Positions 35,233 to 44,100 of a DNA stretch of 64,000 nt are shown here, piece after piece. Position numbers and translations under genes: made by a program. How positions within the stretch are numbered: position 1 is the first letter of the stretch; each line of letters begins with the position of its first letter. Below the pieces are notes generated by a model. That model was given only the letters and a program-made list of their open reading frames with translations, did no database searches and had not been told where the DNA came from. This DNA comes from Promethearchaeota archaeon (GTDB lineage Archaea > Asgardarchaeota > Lokiarchaeia > Sigyniarchaeales > SOKP01): NCBI GenBank assembly GCA_019058445.1, contig JAHPZA010000004.1, positions 354,184 through 418,183 on the forward strand, given 5' to 3'.

Positions 35233-35799
35233 TTAACTCGTTTTAGAGGGATTTTTTATTGCTTCTTCTTTTTTTAAATGAATAAGATATTGAATAGATC
35301 TATATGTAGAGAGCCCACCTTGACATATTAAAGCCAAACATATAAAAAGTATTGCGATTAAATCATTGAATATAAACAAAAATAACAGAATTAGAATCCC
35401 AGAGAGAGTAAATGTGAAGATAGATGAGATTTCACCAAAAATTATTTTCCAAGATTTTGATTTCTTTATATGCACCTTCAATTCTTCTTGATATTTCTCC
35501 TCACCAACTTGTTTAACATACCAACTACCTTCTATATTATTGGCGAACAAAAAGAGACTCCAAAAAAAAATAAAAAACGCAAAATAAAAGTCTAAACACC
35601 CAAGAATAATGAGCGGAACTTGGATAATAACAATACCCTTCCAACCAAGTTTTCTGGCAATTTTATTAGTTTCCAGTTTTAATTCTTTAGTAACATATCT
35701 CGTTGAGAGGATGTCAAGAGATCTGCCAAGTATTACAATAAAAGCATTTATGAGATATTGGTACCATTCAGTGGAATGAAATATAAGTTGGAGTATCAT
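35233..35799 (-). CDS. Membrane protein of unknown function
   Basis: A 188-residue protein with about four hydrophobic helices. The motif RSLDILSTRYVTKELKLETNKIARKLGWKG near the first helix resembles DUF5658-like or transporter-type proteins with a DxxST element, but I cannot name it with confidence. Convergent with the C25 peptidase gene, 1 base apart. ATG 35799. Confidence 0.65.
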   Translation of the reverse strand: MILQLIFHSTEWYQYLINAFIVILGRSLDILSTRYVTKELKLETNKIARKLGWKGIVIIQVPLIILGCLDFYFAFFIFFWSLFLFANNIEGSWYVKQVGEEKYQEELKVHIKKSKSWKIIFGEISSIFTFTLSGILILLFLFIFNDLIAILFICLALICQGGLSTYRSIQYLIHLKKEEAIKNPSKTS

Positions 35800-35983
35800 C
35801 TTAACTGATATTCTAATAATGATTTATAAGTTTAATGTTTTTCGTTTTAATCTTTAATTCTTTTAAAAAGAAAGATTCAATATCAAAAATTTAGAAATTA
35901 TCCTCCAAAGTTAATGGAATTAGAGTATTTTTGAATACTTTTGGACTGTATAGATTTAAATAACAAGGTAAATATAGAGAGCT

Positions 35984-37324
35984 GTGAAAGAGAAAAAAGA
36001 TTTGCAATGTAAATATGAGAATTGTACAAATAGGAAGATAGATTACAACGAAAAAAATACTAATTCTAATCTATTGTTTTTGGATATCTTCGAAGATAAG
36101 AAGACTTTAGAAGACTATGTTATTGAACAAATTCAGTATTATTCTAGAACAGGTGAAAGATTATATCAACAAGAAGACATTACGAAAGCACTTAAATTTA
36201 GAATGGCTGATTTCAAGCCTAAAGTAATGAATATAATTAGAAGTATATTTTACACAAAAAAAGAGGATATTATTCAGACTATCTACGATATGACTTTTGG
36301 GAAAGTTAGATTTGCAATTCAGAAATTACGACATTGGGCTTCGCAAAATGGAATGGAAGTATTAACGACATCTCAAGAATGGTTTGATATGGTACTTAAT
36401 AGAGATGAATATCTCAAAACTGGACCTAAAAAGACAACAGAATTTTTAAAAGTTTTAATAAAGTGTGCTCAAGGCCATATTTATGTTAAATATGCAAGGG
36501 AAATTTCAAAGGGATGTAAACATTGTCAACCGTATAGGGTCGGTATTGCATATACTCGTACTTTAGAAGAATACTATGAATATATAAAGGATGTCTGCTC
36601 AGTAAGAGGTTATGAATTAATAACTACGAAAAAAGAGATTATATTAAAATTAAAGAAATCCAGACAGATTAAAGATCGTACTAGTTTTGAAGGTCGTGAT
36701 GAAAATGTTGGGATAGAAGTGAGACATAAAGGATGTAATCATGAATTTAAAATTCGTTTTAAAGCTGTTTTGTATAATCCTGGATGTAAATTCTGTATTT
36801 CACACAAAAAACAAAAAATTGTACAATTAATAATAGAAGAGATGTTAGGAGAAAAATTTGAACCTGAGGTACAAATTCATAGAGTATTTAATAAAGTGAA
36901 GCATAAAGAAGTAAATGATTTCGATTTTAGAGTCAAATTGGATATGTTTAAAAAGGTAGGAATTAGAGATAAAAATGGAAATTTTATTAAATTGGCTATT
37001 GAAAGACATGGCCAACAACATGAGCCCACACTAAAAGGATTCAAAATCTATTTAAAAATAGCTAAACATCCTGATATAAAAAGAGGAAGTAAAATATATA
37101 AAACATTATGGAAGAAGTGGATGAAACAGTTAAACACTGATAAAAAAGAAATAGAGATATTTCAAAAATATAATGAAAATGGTTATTATTTAATTGTAGT
37201 GCATCATAAGATTAAAAATCATCAAGTAGAGCAATTTATTATTAACGAATTGATGAGACAAACAGGCAATAAAATTAGCTATATAGGTATTCAATGGCAA
37301 ACCTTATTTAATAAGATAAAGTAA
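35984..37324 (+). CDS. Zinc-finger PD-(D/E)XK / homing-endonuclease-like protein
   Basis: A 446-residue protein from GTG 35984. It has a short Cys pair at the start (CKYENC), then two treble-clef-like fingers typical of phage and mobile-element nucleases: CAQGHIYVKY...GCKHC (about residues 162-183) and GCNHEF...GCKFC (about 249-271). A C-terminal nuclease-like domain follows: FEPEVQIHRVF, DFDFRVKLDM and KLAIERHGQQHEPTLKG (about 345-361), the pattern of Vsr/EDxHD-type nucleases that read EYDGxQHY elsewhere. Exact activity is inferred. The folded element at 37342 begins 17 bases after its stop. Confidence 0.7.
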   Translation: MKEKKDLQCKYENCTNRKIDYNEKNTNSNLLFLDIFEDKKTLEDYVIEQIQYYSRTGERLYQQEDITKALKFRMADFKPKVMNIIRSIFYTKKEDIIQTIYDMTFGKVRFAIQKLRHWASQNGMEVLTTSQEWFDMVLNRDEYLKTGPKKTTEFLKVLIKCAQGHIYVKYAREISKGCKHCQPYRVGIAYTRTLEEYYEYIKDVCSVRGYELITTKKEIILKLKKSRQIKDRTSFEGRDENVGIEVRHKGCNHEFKIRFKAVLYNPGCKFCISHKKQKIVQLIIEEMLGEKFEPEVQIHRVFNKVKHKEVNDFDFRVKLDMFKKVGIRDKNGNFIKLAIERHGQQHEPTLKGFKIYLKIAKHPDIKRGSKIYKTLWKKWMKQLNTDKKEIEIFQKYNENGYYLIVVHHKIKNHQVEQFIINELMRQTGNKISYIGIQWQTLFNKIK

Positions 37325-37341
37325 AAAATTTTTAAAAATAG

Positions 37342-37571
37342 TCATATAACTTAACGTTTCCGGGTTCCCGAACCATCCATAAATCAGATGATTTTTCGGA
37401 TGGGACCGGGTACTATCCTCGATAGCCATGACCGTAAGCAAACTTATGCTTGCGTTGCAATACACAACGCAATTTACAGTTTGATAGTTCCCACAGATTG
37501 CAACTGCAGTACTATTATCAACGCGTATCGAGTTTAACCTTCGGCGTTATGCGAAATGCTTTGTTATATGA
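37342..37571. ncRNA. Highly structured 230-nt element with 9-bp inverted ends
   Basis: Much less AT-rich than its surroundings. TCATATAAC (37342-37350) and GTTATATGA (37563-37571) are perfect inverted ends; inside, TAACG 37352-37356 pairs with CGTTA 37545-37549. Hairpins: CCCG..CCATCC 37367-37378 / GGATGG..CGGG 37398-37410 and GCGTTG 37452-37457 / CAACGC 37465-37470. Long-range helices 37408-37417 with 37483-37492 (9 of 10) and 37418-37424 with 37526-37532 (7 of 7) cross, so a pseudoknot is possible. It matches none of RNase P, SRP, tRNA or group II motifs I know. Strand cannot be decided. Confidence 0.55.
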
Positions 37572-37717
37572 TTATATTATAAAAAAGAAAAATTATGAAG
37601 AATAATAAATTTTATCATTTTTTAAGAACTTAGATGTCTATGTAATTCATAAATTAATTTTTTATGCGATAAATTATATCATTAAATATCTTAATAAAGC
37701 CAAGTACGGATGATTAG

Positions 37718-38338
37718 ATGCCTAACAAAATTGTAATCTTATTGAAAAGAATTCTAAAATTTTGGTTTATCGCCCTTATCGTAGCTATTCTTATAGTATA
37801 TCTTTACTATCCGAATTATGCAATATGGATGACTGTGATTAGCATAATTCTGATAGTTTTATCATTTATCCCCAGTCTCTATTTTCGTTTTAGATTAGTG
37901 AGGTTTATGAAAGAATATTATAGAATAGATGATAAAACAATTGCAAGATATTTTAAGAAACCACTGAGAAAAATACAAAACAAAATGTTTGCGATGTCTC
38001 AAAAGCAAGAAGGTAAAAGTTGGTGGAAAAGGCTTCTCGAAAGACTTCTAAAAAAGGAGGCTGAACCAACATTAAAGCTAGACAAAAAAAAATGGCTTAT
38101 TATTTTCTTTAATAGACAATATATCTTTTACCACATGGAAACTATTGAAAAAATAAAAGAACTCTTTATAAAGGGCTATAACGACAAAGAAATGTTAGAA
38201 GATCTTAAAGAATTTGAGATAAAAAATAGAGATGAGATTAAAGCAATCATTCAGACGCTACTAAAAAACAAAAGAATTAGTGAGAGGACCACGAGTGTTA
38301 AAGAACGTCAGGAAAAAAAGCGTTTTGAAAATTTATAA
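37718..38338 (+). CDS. Membrane protein with basic cytosolic domain
   Basis: A 206-residue protein with two hydrophobic helices near the N-terminus (about residues 12-30 and 35-53) and a long, very basic cytosolic part that ends in helical KNRDEIKAIIQTLLKNKRISE, similar to a small winged-helix-like module. Family not recognised. It lies 146 bases behind the folded element and could be controlled by it, but nothing direct shows this. ATG 37718. Confidence 0.65.
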   Translation: MPNKIVILLKRILKFWFIALIVAILIVYLYYPNYAIWMTVISIILIVLSFIPSLYFRFRLVRFMKEYYRIDDKTIARYFKKPLRKIQNKMFAMSQKQEGKSWWKRLLERLLKKEAEPTLKLDKKKWLIIFFNRQYIFYHMETIEKIKELFIKGYNDKEMLEDLKEFEIKNRDEIKAIIQTLLKNKRISERTTSVKERQEKKRFENL

Positions 38339-38396
38339 AGAAAATAATTGAAAAACATAAAAAAATAAGTGTAGTATTAGTTCTCCATATTTATTA

Positions 38397-38535
38397 TTAT
38401 TTATCTCCAAATTCTATATCAAAGTTATAATACTTCCTTACGGGCTTCTTAACTTTCCAAACATATTGTAATCCTTTTTCAAATTGGACAAGATCTCCTT
38501 TTACAAACTCCATTTTCTCTTCAGTATCAATTTAT
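38397..38535 (-). pseudogene. C-terminal fragment of a cupin gene (duplicate of the gene at 45051)
   Basis: The minus strand reads DTEEKMEFVKGDLVQFEKGL, then QYVWKVKKPVRKYYNFDIEF and GDK before TAA at 38399. This is nearly the same as the last 45 residues of the intact cupin at 45051-45341. Upstream the frame meets TAA right before IDTEEK and the N-terminal cupin half is absent. A decayed duplicate with high residual identity, so fairly recent. Confidence 0.75.
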
Positions 38536-38589
38536 ATGAAAAACTTTTGTATATTTAGGAGTATCTTTTGCATAATAATTATAGAATGT

Positions 38590-38690
38590 AAAACGAGGGT
38601 GTATAGTGGGATTAATAGAACCCCCAATGATAAAAGCAATTGGAGTGGGGCCCGCATCGTAGCGTGTAATAGGGCAACCGTAAACTTTTT
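38590..38690. other. GC-richer folded stretch, unexplained
   Basis: In the gap between the cupin fragment and the gene at 38827 a stretch of about 90 bases contains runs such as ACCCCC, GTGGGGCCCGC and GTAATAGGGCAACC. CCAAT and ATTGG (about 38634 and 38651) close a hairpin extended by CCCC/GGGG with a bulge. A 74-codon open frame across it has no family signature. Could be a small RNA or a gene remnant. Confidence 0.3.
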
Positions 38691-38826
38691 AGTATCATCT
38701 CTTCTAATGCATGAGGATTATTCTCGCAAAGTAATAGATTATTCAATAAGATATGCTTAAAACAGCTCGAATTTTTTTAGCTTTAAAATTTTACTTATTC
38801 AAAATCAGTAATGGAACTTAGTTTTT

Positions 38827-40140
38827 TTATTCTTTATCTTTTTCTTCATTTAATTCATTAAAATCTTCTTTAGGAATTCGATCAGTTTCAATGCTCAACT
38901 CTTCATAAAGATTTAGAAACTCTTCAGTTGTATAAATCGGGGATTTAAGAATTTCAGATTTTATATATTCATATTCCTGCCCATCTGTAAAAATATATTT
39001 AAGTTTGTCTTCTAATTCTAAGGGTATTTCTGCATATTTCCCTGATAATAATAATGGATGGGATTTACTAGGAATAATTCTAAATGGAAAGTTAGAAAAG
39101 TATTTATCAATTAAGAAATAGGCGGGTTCGTATGCGGACATATCTCTAATGGATTTTTTCAGTTCTCTTCTAAAAAATTGTTGAAATTCATTAGAAAAAT
39201 TAACCAGTGACTCTCTTAATAATTTAGAAGTTTTAGACGCAACTAAGCCTACTGTAACTAATTCTGATTCATACAATATGAGGATCCCCTCTTCCAAATT
39301 AATGTTTACAAGTCCACCGATGTTCATAACCTCTTCACTCATCAGCTGTACCGCATTTATAAAACCTGTAAACATCATTTCATCAATATTAGATTCAGAC
39401 CAATCATGATCAAATAAAGGATATCCTTGTTTATCTTTAATAAGAATTCTATTAATGGTGAAAGGCAAGATATAAAGAAGTTTAGGTTCTTTTAAAATAA
39501 AAACCATAAATATAATCAATCCAAGCGCTAGAGTTATATCTGCTAAAAGGATTAAAGAGGGTATCCAATAGGAAAAAAAGTAAATTGAAAAAGTAATTGG
39601 AACGACAAAAATTATTCCTATCATAAAAAAATTAGCATCCCTTTTGATTAAAAAGGGTGCATTAATCCAGGTTTTTAATCCCCAATAAAAAACAGCACAA
39701 GCCACGTAAAATTGGAAGATATTTCCAACAATAAATAATAAATCTCTCCAAATTATTGTTGGATAGCCATATTCACTACTATGTACAATCATTCCAGGTT
39801 GAAACGTCAAATAAACTAATGGAATTCCTAAGCATAAAATTGGGATTAAATTTATAGAAAGAAAATTTTCTTTCATAGTATAATTAATTCCTATTAAAGT
39901 AAAGAGAGCGGCAAAAAAGATTGTAATGGTGTGAATTTGATTTAATAATATACTGCCAAAAATAAATGAGAAACCTTCCAACAGGAGAAATATTCCCATG
40001 AACATAATACCTAACCTTAAATAAAATAGCGATTTTATTTTTTTAGTCTTTGGTGCAATATAAGTTAATATTGAGGCTGAAAGAATAATTATTGCCACTA
40101 TCAAATCCACTATTGCTTCAGGAGTCCAGTTTAAATTCAT
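38827..40140 (-). CDS. Membrane protein with a cytosolic longin-like C-terminal domain
   Basis: A 437-residue protein with seven or eight transmembrane helices (residues about 8-215), followed by a cytosolic domain: IKDKQGYPLFDHDWSES, FTGFINAVQLMSEEV, then alternating strands (GGLVNINLEEGILILYES) and the helix LLRESLVNFSNEFQQFFRREL. This beta-helix layout recalls the longin/roadblock-type sensor domains common in Asgard archaea, often tied to small GTPases. A signal-receiving role at the membrane is inferred. The acidic tail is KEDFNELNEEKDKE. ATG 40140. Confidence 0.65.
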   Translation of the reverse strand: MNLNWTPEAIVDLIVAIIILSASILTYIAPKTKKIKSLFYLRLGIMFMGIFLLLEGFSFIFGSILLNQIHTITIFFAALFTLIGINYTMKENFLSINLIPILCLGIPLVYLTFQPGMIVHSSEYGYPTIIWRDLLFIVGNIFQFYVACAVFYWGLKTWINAPFLIKRDANFFMIGIIFVVPITFSIYFFSYWIPSLILLADITLALGLIIFMVFILKEPKLLYILPFTINRILIKDKQGYPLFDHDWSESNIDEMMFTGFINAVQLMSEEVMNIGGLVNINLEEGILILYESELVTVGLVASKTSKLLRESLVNFSNEFQQFFRRELKKSIRDMSAYEPAYFLIDKYFSNFPFRIIPSKSHPLLLSGKYAEIPLELEDKLKYIFTDGQEYEYIKSEILKSPIYTTEEFLNLYEELSIETDRIPKEDFNELNEEKDKE

Positions 40141-40211
40141 TTCTTTTTCTCATTTTATAATTATTTTTAAAACTCTTATATTTATCATTCAAATTTATTT
40201 AATTGTATTTT

Positions 40212-40910
40212 TTATTTAGTATTTAATATTCGAACTATATTTTCTCTATTTTCTGGATATAGATATATTTTATTAGCTTCTACTTCATCTAAGGAGATTA
40301 TATCATTATTTATTAGATTATTAATGCGATAATACACATATTCTCTTTTCTCATTTATAAGCTTGTAAATTTCAGACTTTTGGATTGGTTCTTGTTCAAT
40401 TAAAGTCTCAAGAATTTTTTTATTTATAGGATCGCTTATTAAGAAATAAATTATTCCTAAATCGTCCTCTATCTCAATTGGGAGAAAGATCGTATAATAT
40501 CCAACTTTAATTTTTTTAATGTAATTAAACCTAATTAACAATTCTAAATGCCAGATCAGTTGACCTGCGCTTCCAGTACCACCTTCCTTGGACAAAACTT
40601 CGTCTCTTATAATAGAAAAATGAGCACCTAAATTAGACTTAATATACTTATAAATCCTTTTTCTATGCGGATTTGAAATTACTGATTCTTTGGTAAATTT
40701 TGAACCCTCAACTAATATTCTTTTATTGAATAATAATTGAATTATGGAAATAAGTCCCCTTTTAGATAACTTTAAACGCTTTCTTGCTGCATTATAGAGT
40801 ATCTCTGTATTTAAAGGCTTATTTTGATTTATGATCTCTTGGGCAATTTTGATTACTCCTTGAACACTCGGATGATTTAATCCATTGGAACCTATCAATG
40901 ACAGCGCCAA
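40212..40910 (-). CDS. Tandem winged-helix transcriptional regulator
   Basis: A 232-residue protein with two archaeal-type winged helix domains: the first around residues 75-150 (NPHRKRIYKYIKSNLGAHFS...GQLIWHLELLIRFNYIKKI), the second around 160-225 (DPINKKILETLIEQEPIQKSEIYKLINEKREYVYYRINNLI). This layout is frequent in archaeal regulators with no effector domain. It lies 72 bases upstream of, and on the same strand as, the longin-like membrane protein gene, so both may form one unit. Target unknown. Confidence 0.8.
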   Translation of the reverse strand: MALSLIGSNGLNHPSVQGVIKIAQEIINQNKPLNTEILYNAARKRLKLSKRGLISIIQLLFNKRILVEGSKFTKESVISNPHRKRIYKYIKSNLGAHFSIIRDEVLSKEGGTGSAGQLIWHLELLIRFNYIKKIKVGYYTIFLPIEIEDDLGIIYFLISDPINKKILETLIEQEPIQKSEIYKLINEKREYVYYRINNLINNDIISLDEVEANKIYLYPENRENIVRILNTK

Positions 40911-41191
40911 AAGCGAACCCTCTCATTAAGTTCTATTTTTAAAAAGTCGATCTCGATATAATAAATTCATAAAAGGAAATATAAACTTTATTATCCATCA
41001 ATATGGATTTCCTTTTCGATTCCTTTCTTTCTCTGCGAGAGATATGATAATTTGAGATTTAATTTGCCAAAATCATAGTTTTGTAAAAAATCAGTCCTAG
41101 TGCATTTATATATTCAATATAAAAGGTGGTTCTTAAAAATCTAACAAAAATGTAACAATCTTACCTTTTTAAGCGTAAAAATAATCAAAAA

Positions 41192-44100
41192 ATGTTAAAA
41201 GGTGAAAATAAAACGAAATCTAAACAAAAAGTAAAACTAATTATATTCGTCTTAGGGCTGATGTTGGCTATTTCAGTTTTGAATATCAACAAAACTGCGG
41301 AACAATCTCAAACTGAGCCAGAATTTAAAGATATCACAAAGGAAGAGGATGATATAACCGATGAGAACCCTTCAAGTTCAGGGGTAGAATATGTTGGAAT
41401 CGATAAGACGATAACTAAGGGAAGCCAAGGAATTGGGATTGAAGATAACATAAAGTATGATGATAACAACATTGATGCCACCAACTTCAAGAGGATTACT
41501 AGAAAGGTTAAAACAGAGGCGTTCTCTCATGCATGGCCGTGGGACCTGTGGCCCTTAGCACACCCACAATTTTTTACAACAGACGATTTATATATAATTG
41601 ACGCTTTAGCCAATGATGATAATAAATATCTTGGTATGGATTGCCAGTATGCCTCTATAGGCCACGTATGGAGTTGGAATGTTTTAGGGTTTGGAACCCG
41701 GGTAGGAGCCCCATTTGTAAACAATCCTGAGAAATACCGGGGAGTAAATCAAGTGCAGATAAAATACGAGATGGTATATACTAAGAGGGAACCTAATATA
41801 ACCCCTAATGCTGATAATATTCAGATAAGATTCAGGGCTGGTAATGGTTTAACTTCTATATCTAGCCATGATCTCGGTGAAGGAATTATGTATCAGAATG
41901 GCATTTGGAGCGATTGGGTATTAGTCGATGATAATCCCATTCACGGAGAACGCTGGACTAGAACGATTACGATAGATGGGTCGCAACATTCCGAGATATT
42001 AGCTGCTATTTGGCAAGGTTCCTATATAGATTGTATGGAAGTTCAAGTTAAGAATCCTGAATATCCTACTGTTCTCAGATCTAGGATTCGCGTTGACTGG
42101 GTTGACATTTTCTATCATTATATGGAACAACAGGTCGATTTTCAGTATGAACTGGAAATTAAGGAGTGTGAAATACCTGATTTTCAACAATTCAAATCAA
42201 CTGCTACTTTTACTGTTGATCTAGAAGATAGTTCACCTAATGTAGATTTATATCTTTATGATGATAGCAATTCAAAATGGGATAAATTCGGAACAACTAG
42301 CTCGTGGGACTCAGAAGTAATCCATTTTACCGTTGAGAGGCATATAGAAAACTATTTCAGCAACGAGAATAAAACACGAATAAGATTCTATAGACCCAAA
42401 TTTTTTCGCTATACAACCTTAACGCGTTTATGGGTGGACACGATTGAGATTGACTTCACAACAGGGATAATGTTTGATATACATTCTCCAGAGAATAAAA
42501 CATACTACAAAGATTATTTTGATTCTCATATGGATGGATATTATCTTTCGACAAATGGATTTGAAAACGATGAACCAGGCACCGAACCCGAATGGTTTAA
42601 ACAGGTAGGTACAGCCGGCGGTACTGTAGAAGTTATTGAAGAATTGGACCAACATAAAAAAGTCTTAGAATTGAATGATACCTCCTCCTTGCTTCAAAAT
42701 GCTCACGTGAGCAAAGATTTTTCTACACCACAGACGAATGGTACAATAGAATATTGGATGCAATCAGATGATGTCTCCAAAGTGAATGGATTTTTGGTAG
42801 AAAATGGGGGAAATTCTCTTGTTCGTATAAGAACTTGGAATAATAATTTACAAGTAAGAAATGGAAGTGTTTGGCAAGATGTAGTGCCCCTTCAAAATAA
42901 TACTTGGTATCACATACGGGTCGATTTCGAGTGTACTTCGGGTTTATATTCGGGGCTGTCGCAATATAATTGGTGCATTTATGTTGATGGTGTAAAATAT
43001 GGTAATTACAAATTTATTAGTAATGAAGTTCAGGCTGACCGAATCTGGTGGTTTACTGATTACTTAAATTTTATGTCTGGTTATATCTATTACATTGACG
43101 CAATTGGGGTGTCTTGGGATTCTGATTATAATATTGGGGAAAATTTTAACGAGGGATTATTGCTCAGTTTTACCAATTATACCAATTTAGATTGGATGGG
43201 ATTTTCCTTGGACAATCAGGATAATAAAACGATTTTAGGAGATTTTACTATACCTATACCTGATATTGGAACACATACTATTCAATTCTTTGGAAACGAT
43301 TCATTTGGAATAATGTATCATTCTGAAAAAAGATACTTCGCAGTCAGTTCTGCCATACCTAACATTACCATTAAAACTCCTGAACCTATCATATATACAG
43401 AGCCAATGTTGGGCTATTATCTTGCGACTTATGGATTTGAAAACGATGTTTACTGGTCGGAACCGGAACAGTGGACTAGTCCGGCAGCTCTTTCCAGAGG
43501 TACTGTGATTCGGTCTCTAGGGAATCATGAAAAAGTAGTCGAAATTGATAATATTGATTGGAAATATTACTACATAATAAATTCTTTTGAAGGACAAGAA
43601 AATGGAACGATAGAATTTTGGTTGAGAATAACAGATTCCGGTGAGGTATATCAAATGGGATGTTTAGGTCCAAATGGTGGCCCTGGACCTACGTTTAAAA
43701 TCGTGAATAATAAATGGCGATATAGTCATTCGGGAGCAACGGGTACTTGGAGTGATATTAACAATCTACCAGCTCCATTAAACAATACTTGGATGCATAT
43801 TACATTAGAATTCGAATGCGGTAATGGTGGATATAAAGGTTTAGCCCCTGATACCTATAGGATTATCATGAATGAAAATTCTTCAGAAGATTTACCTTTT
43901 AGATATGAAACTGTTAATCTCACTACATTTTATGTCTCTACAGGAATAGATTTTTTTCATGATAACTACAGGGTATATATTGATGCAGTAGGCTATTCCT
44001 GGGATGTTCATTATGAGATCGGAGATAATAAGAATGAAGGATTGCTGCTAGATTTTACTCTCCCTATTGAATTAGACTGGATAGGATATTCATTAGATGG

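Noticed and set aside
37342..37571. Integron attC site, group I or group II intron, RNase P or SRP RNA
   Set aside because: The ends do not fit RYYYAAC/GTTRRRY, no integrase is near, the conserved P/Q/R/S or domain V sequences are missing, and the hallmark sequences of RNase P (GAGGAAAGTCC) and SRP (the S-domain loop) are absent.
38536..38760. 74-codon plus-strand reading frame
   Set aside because: No ribosome site or family signature; it spans a folded GC-richer stretch and the end of a cupin remnant.
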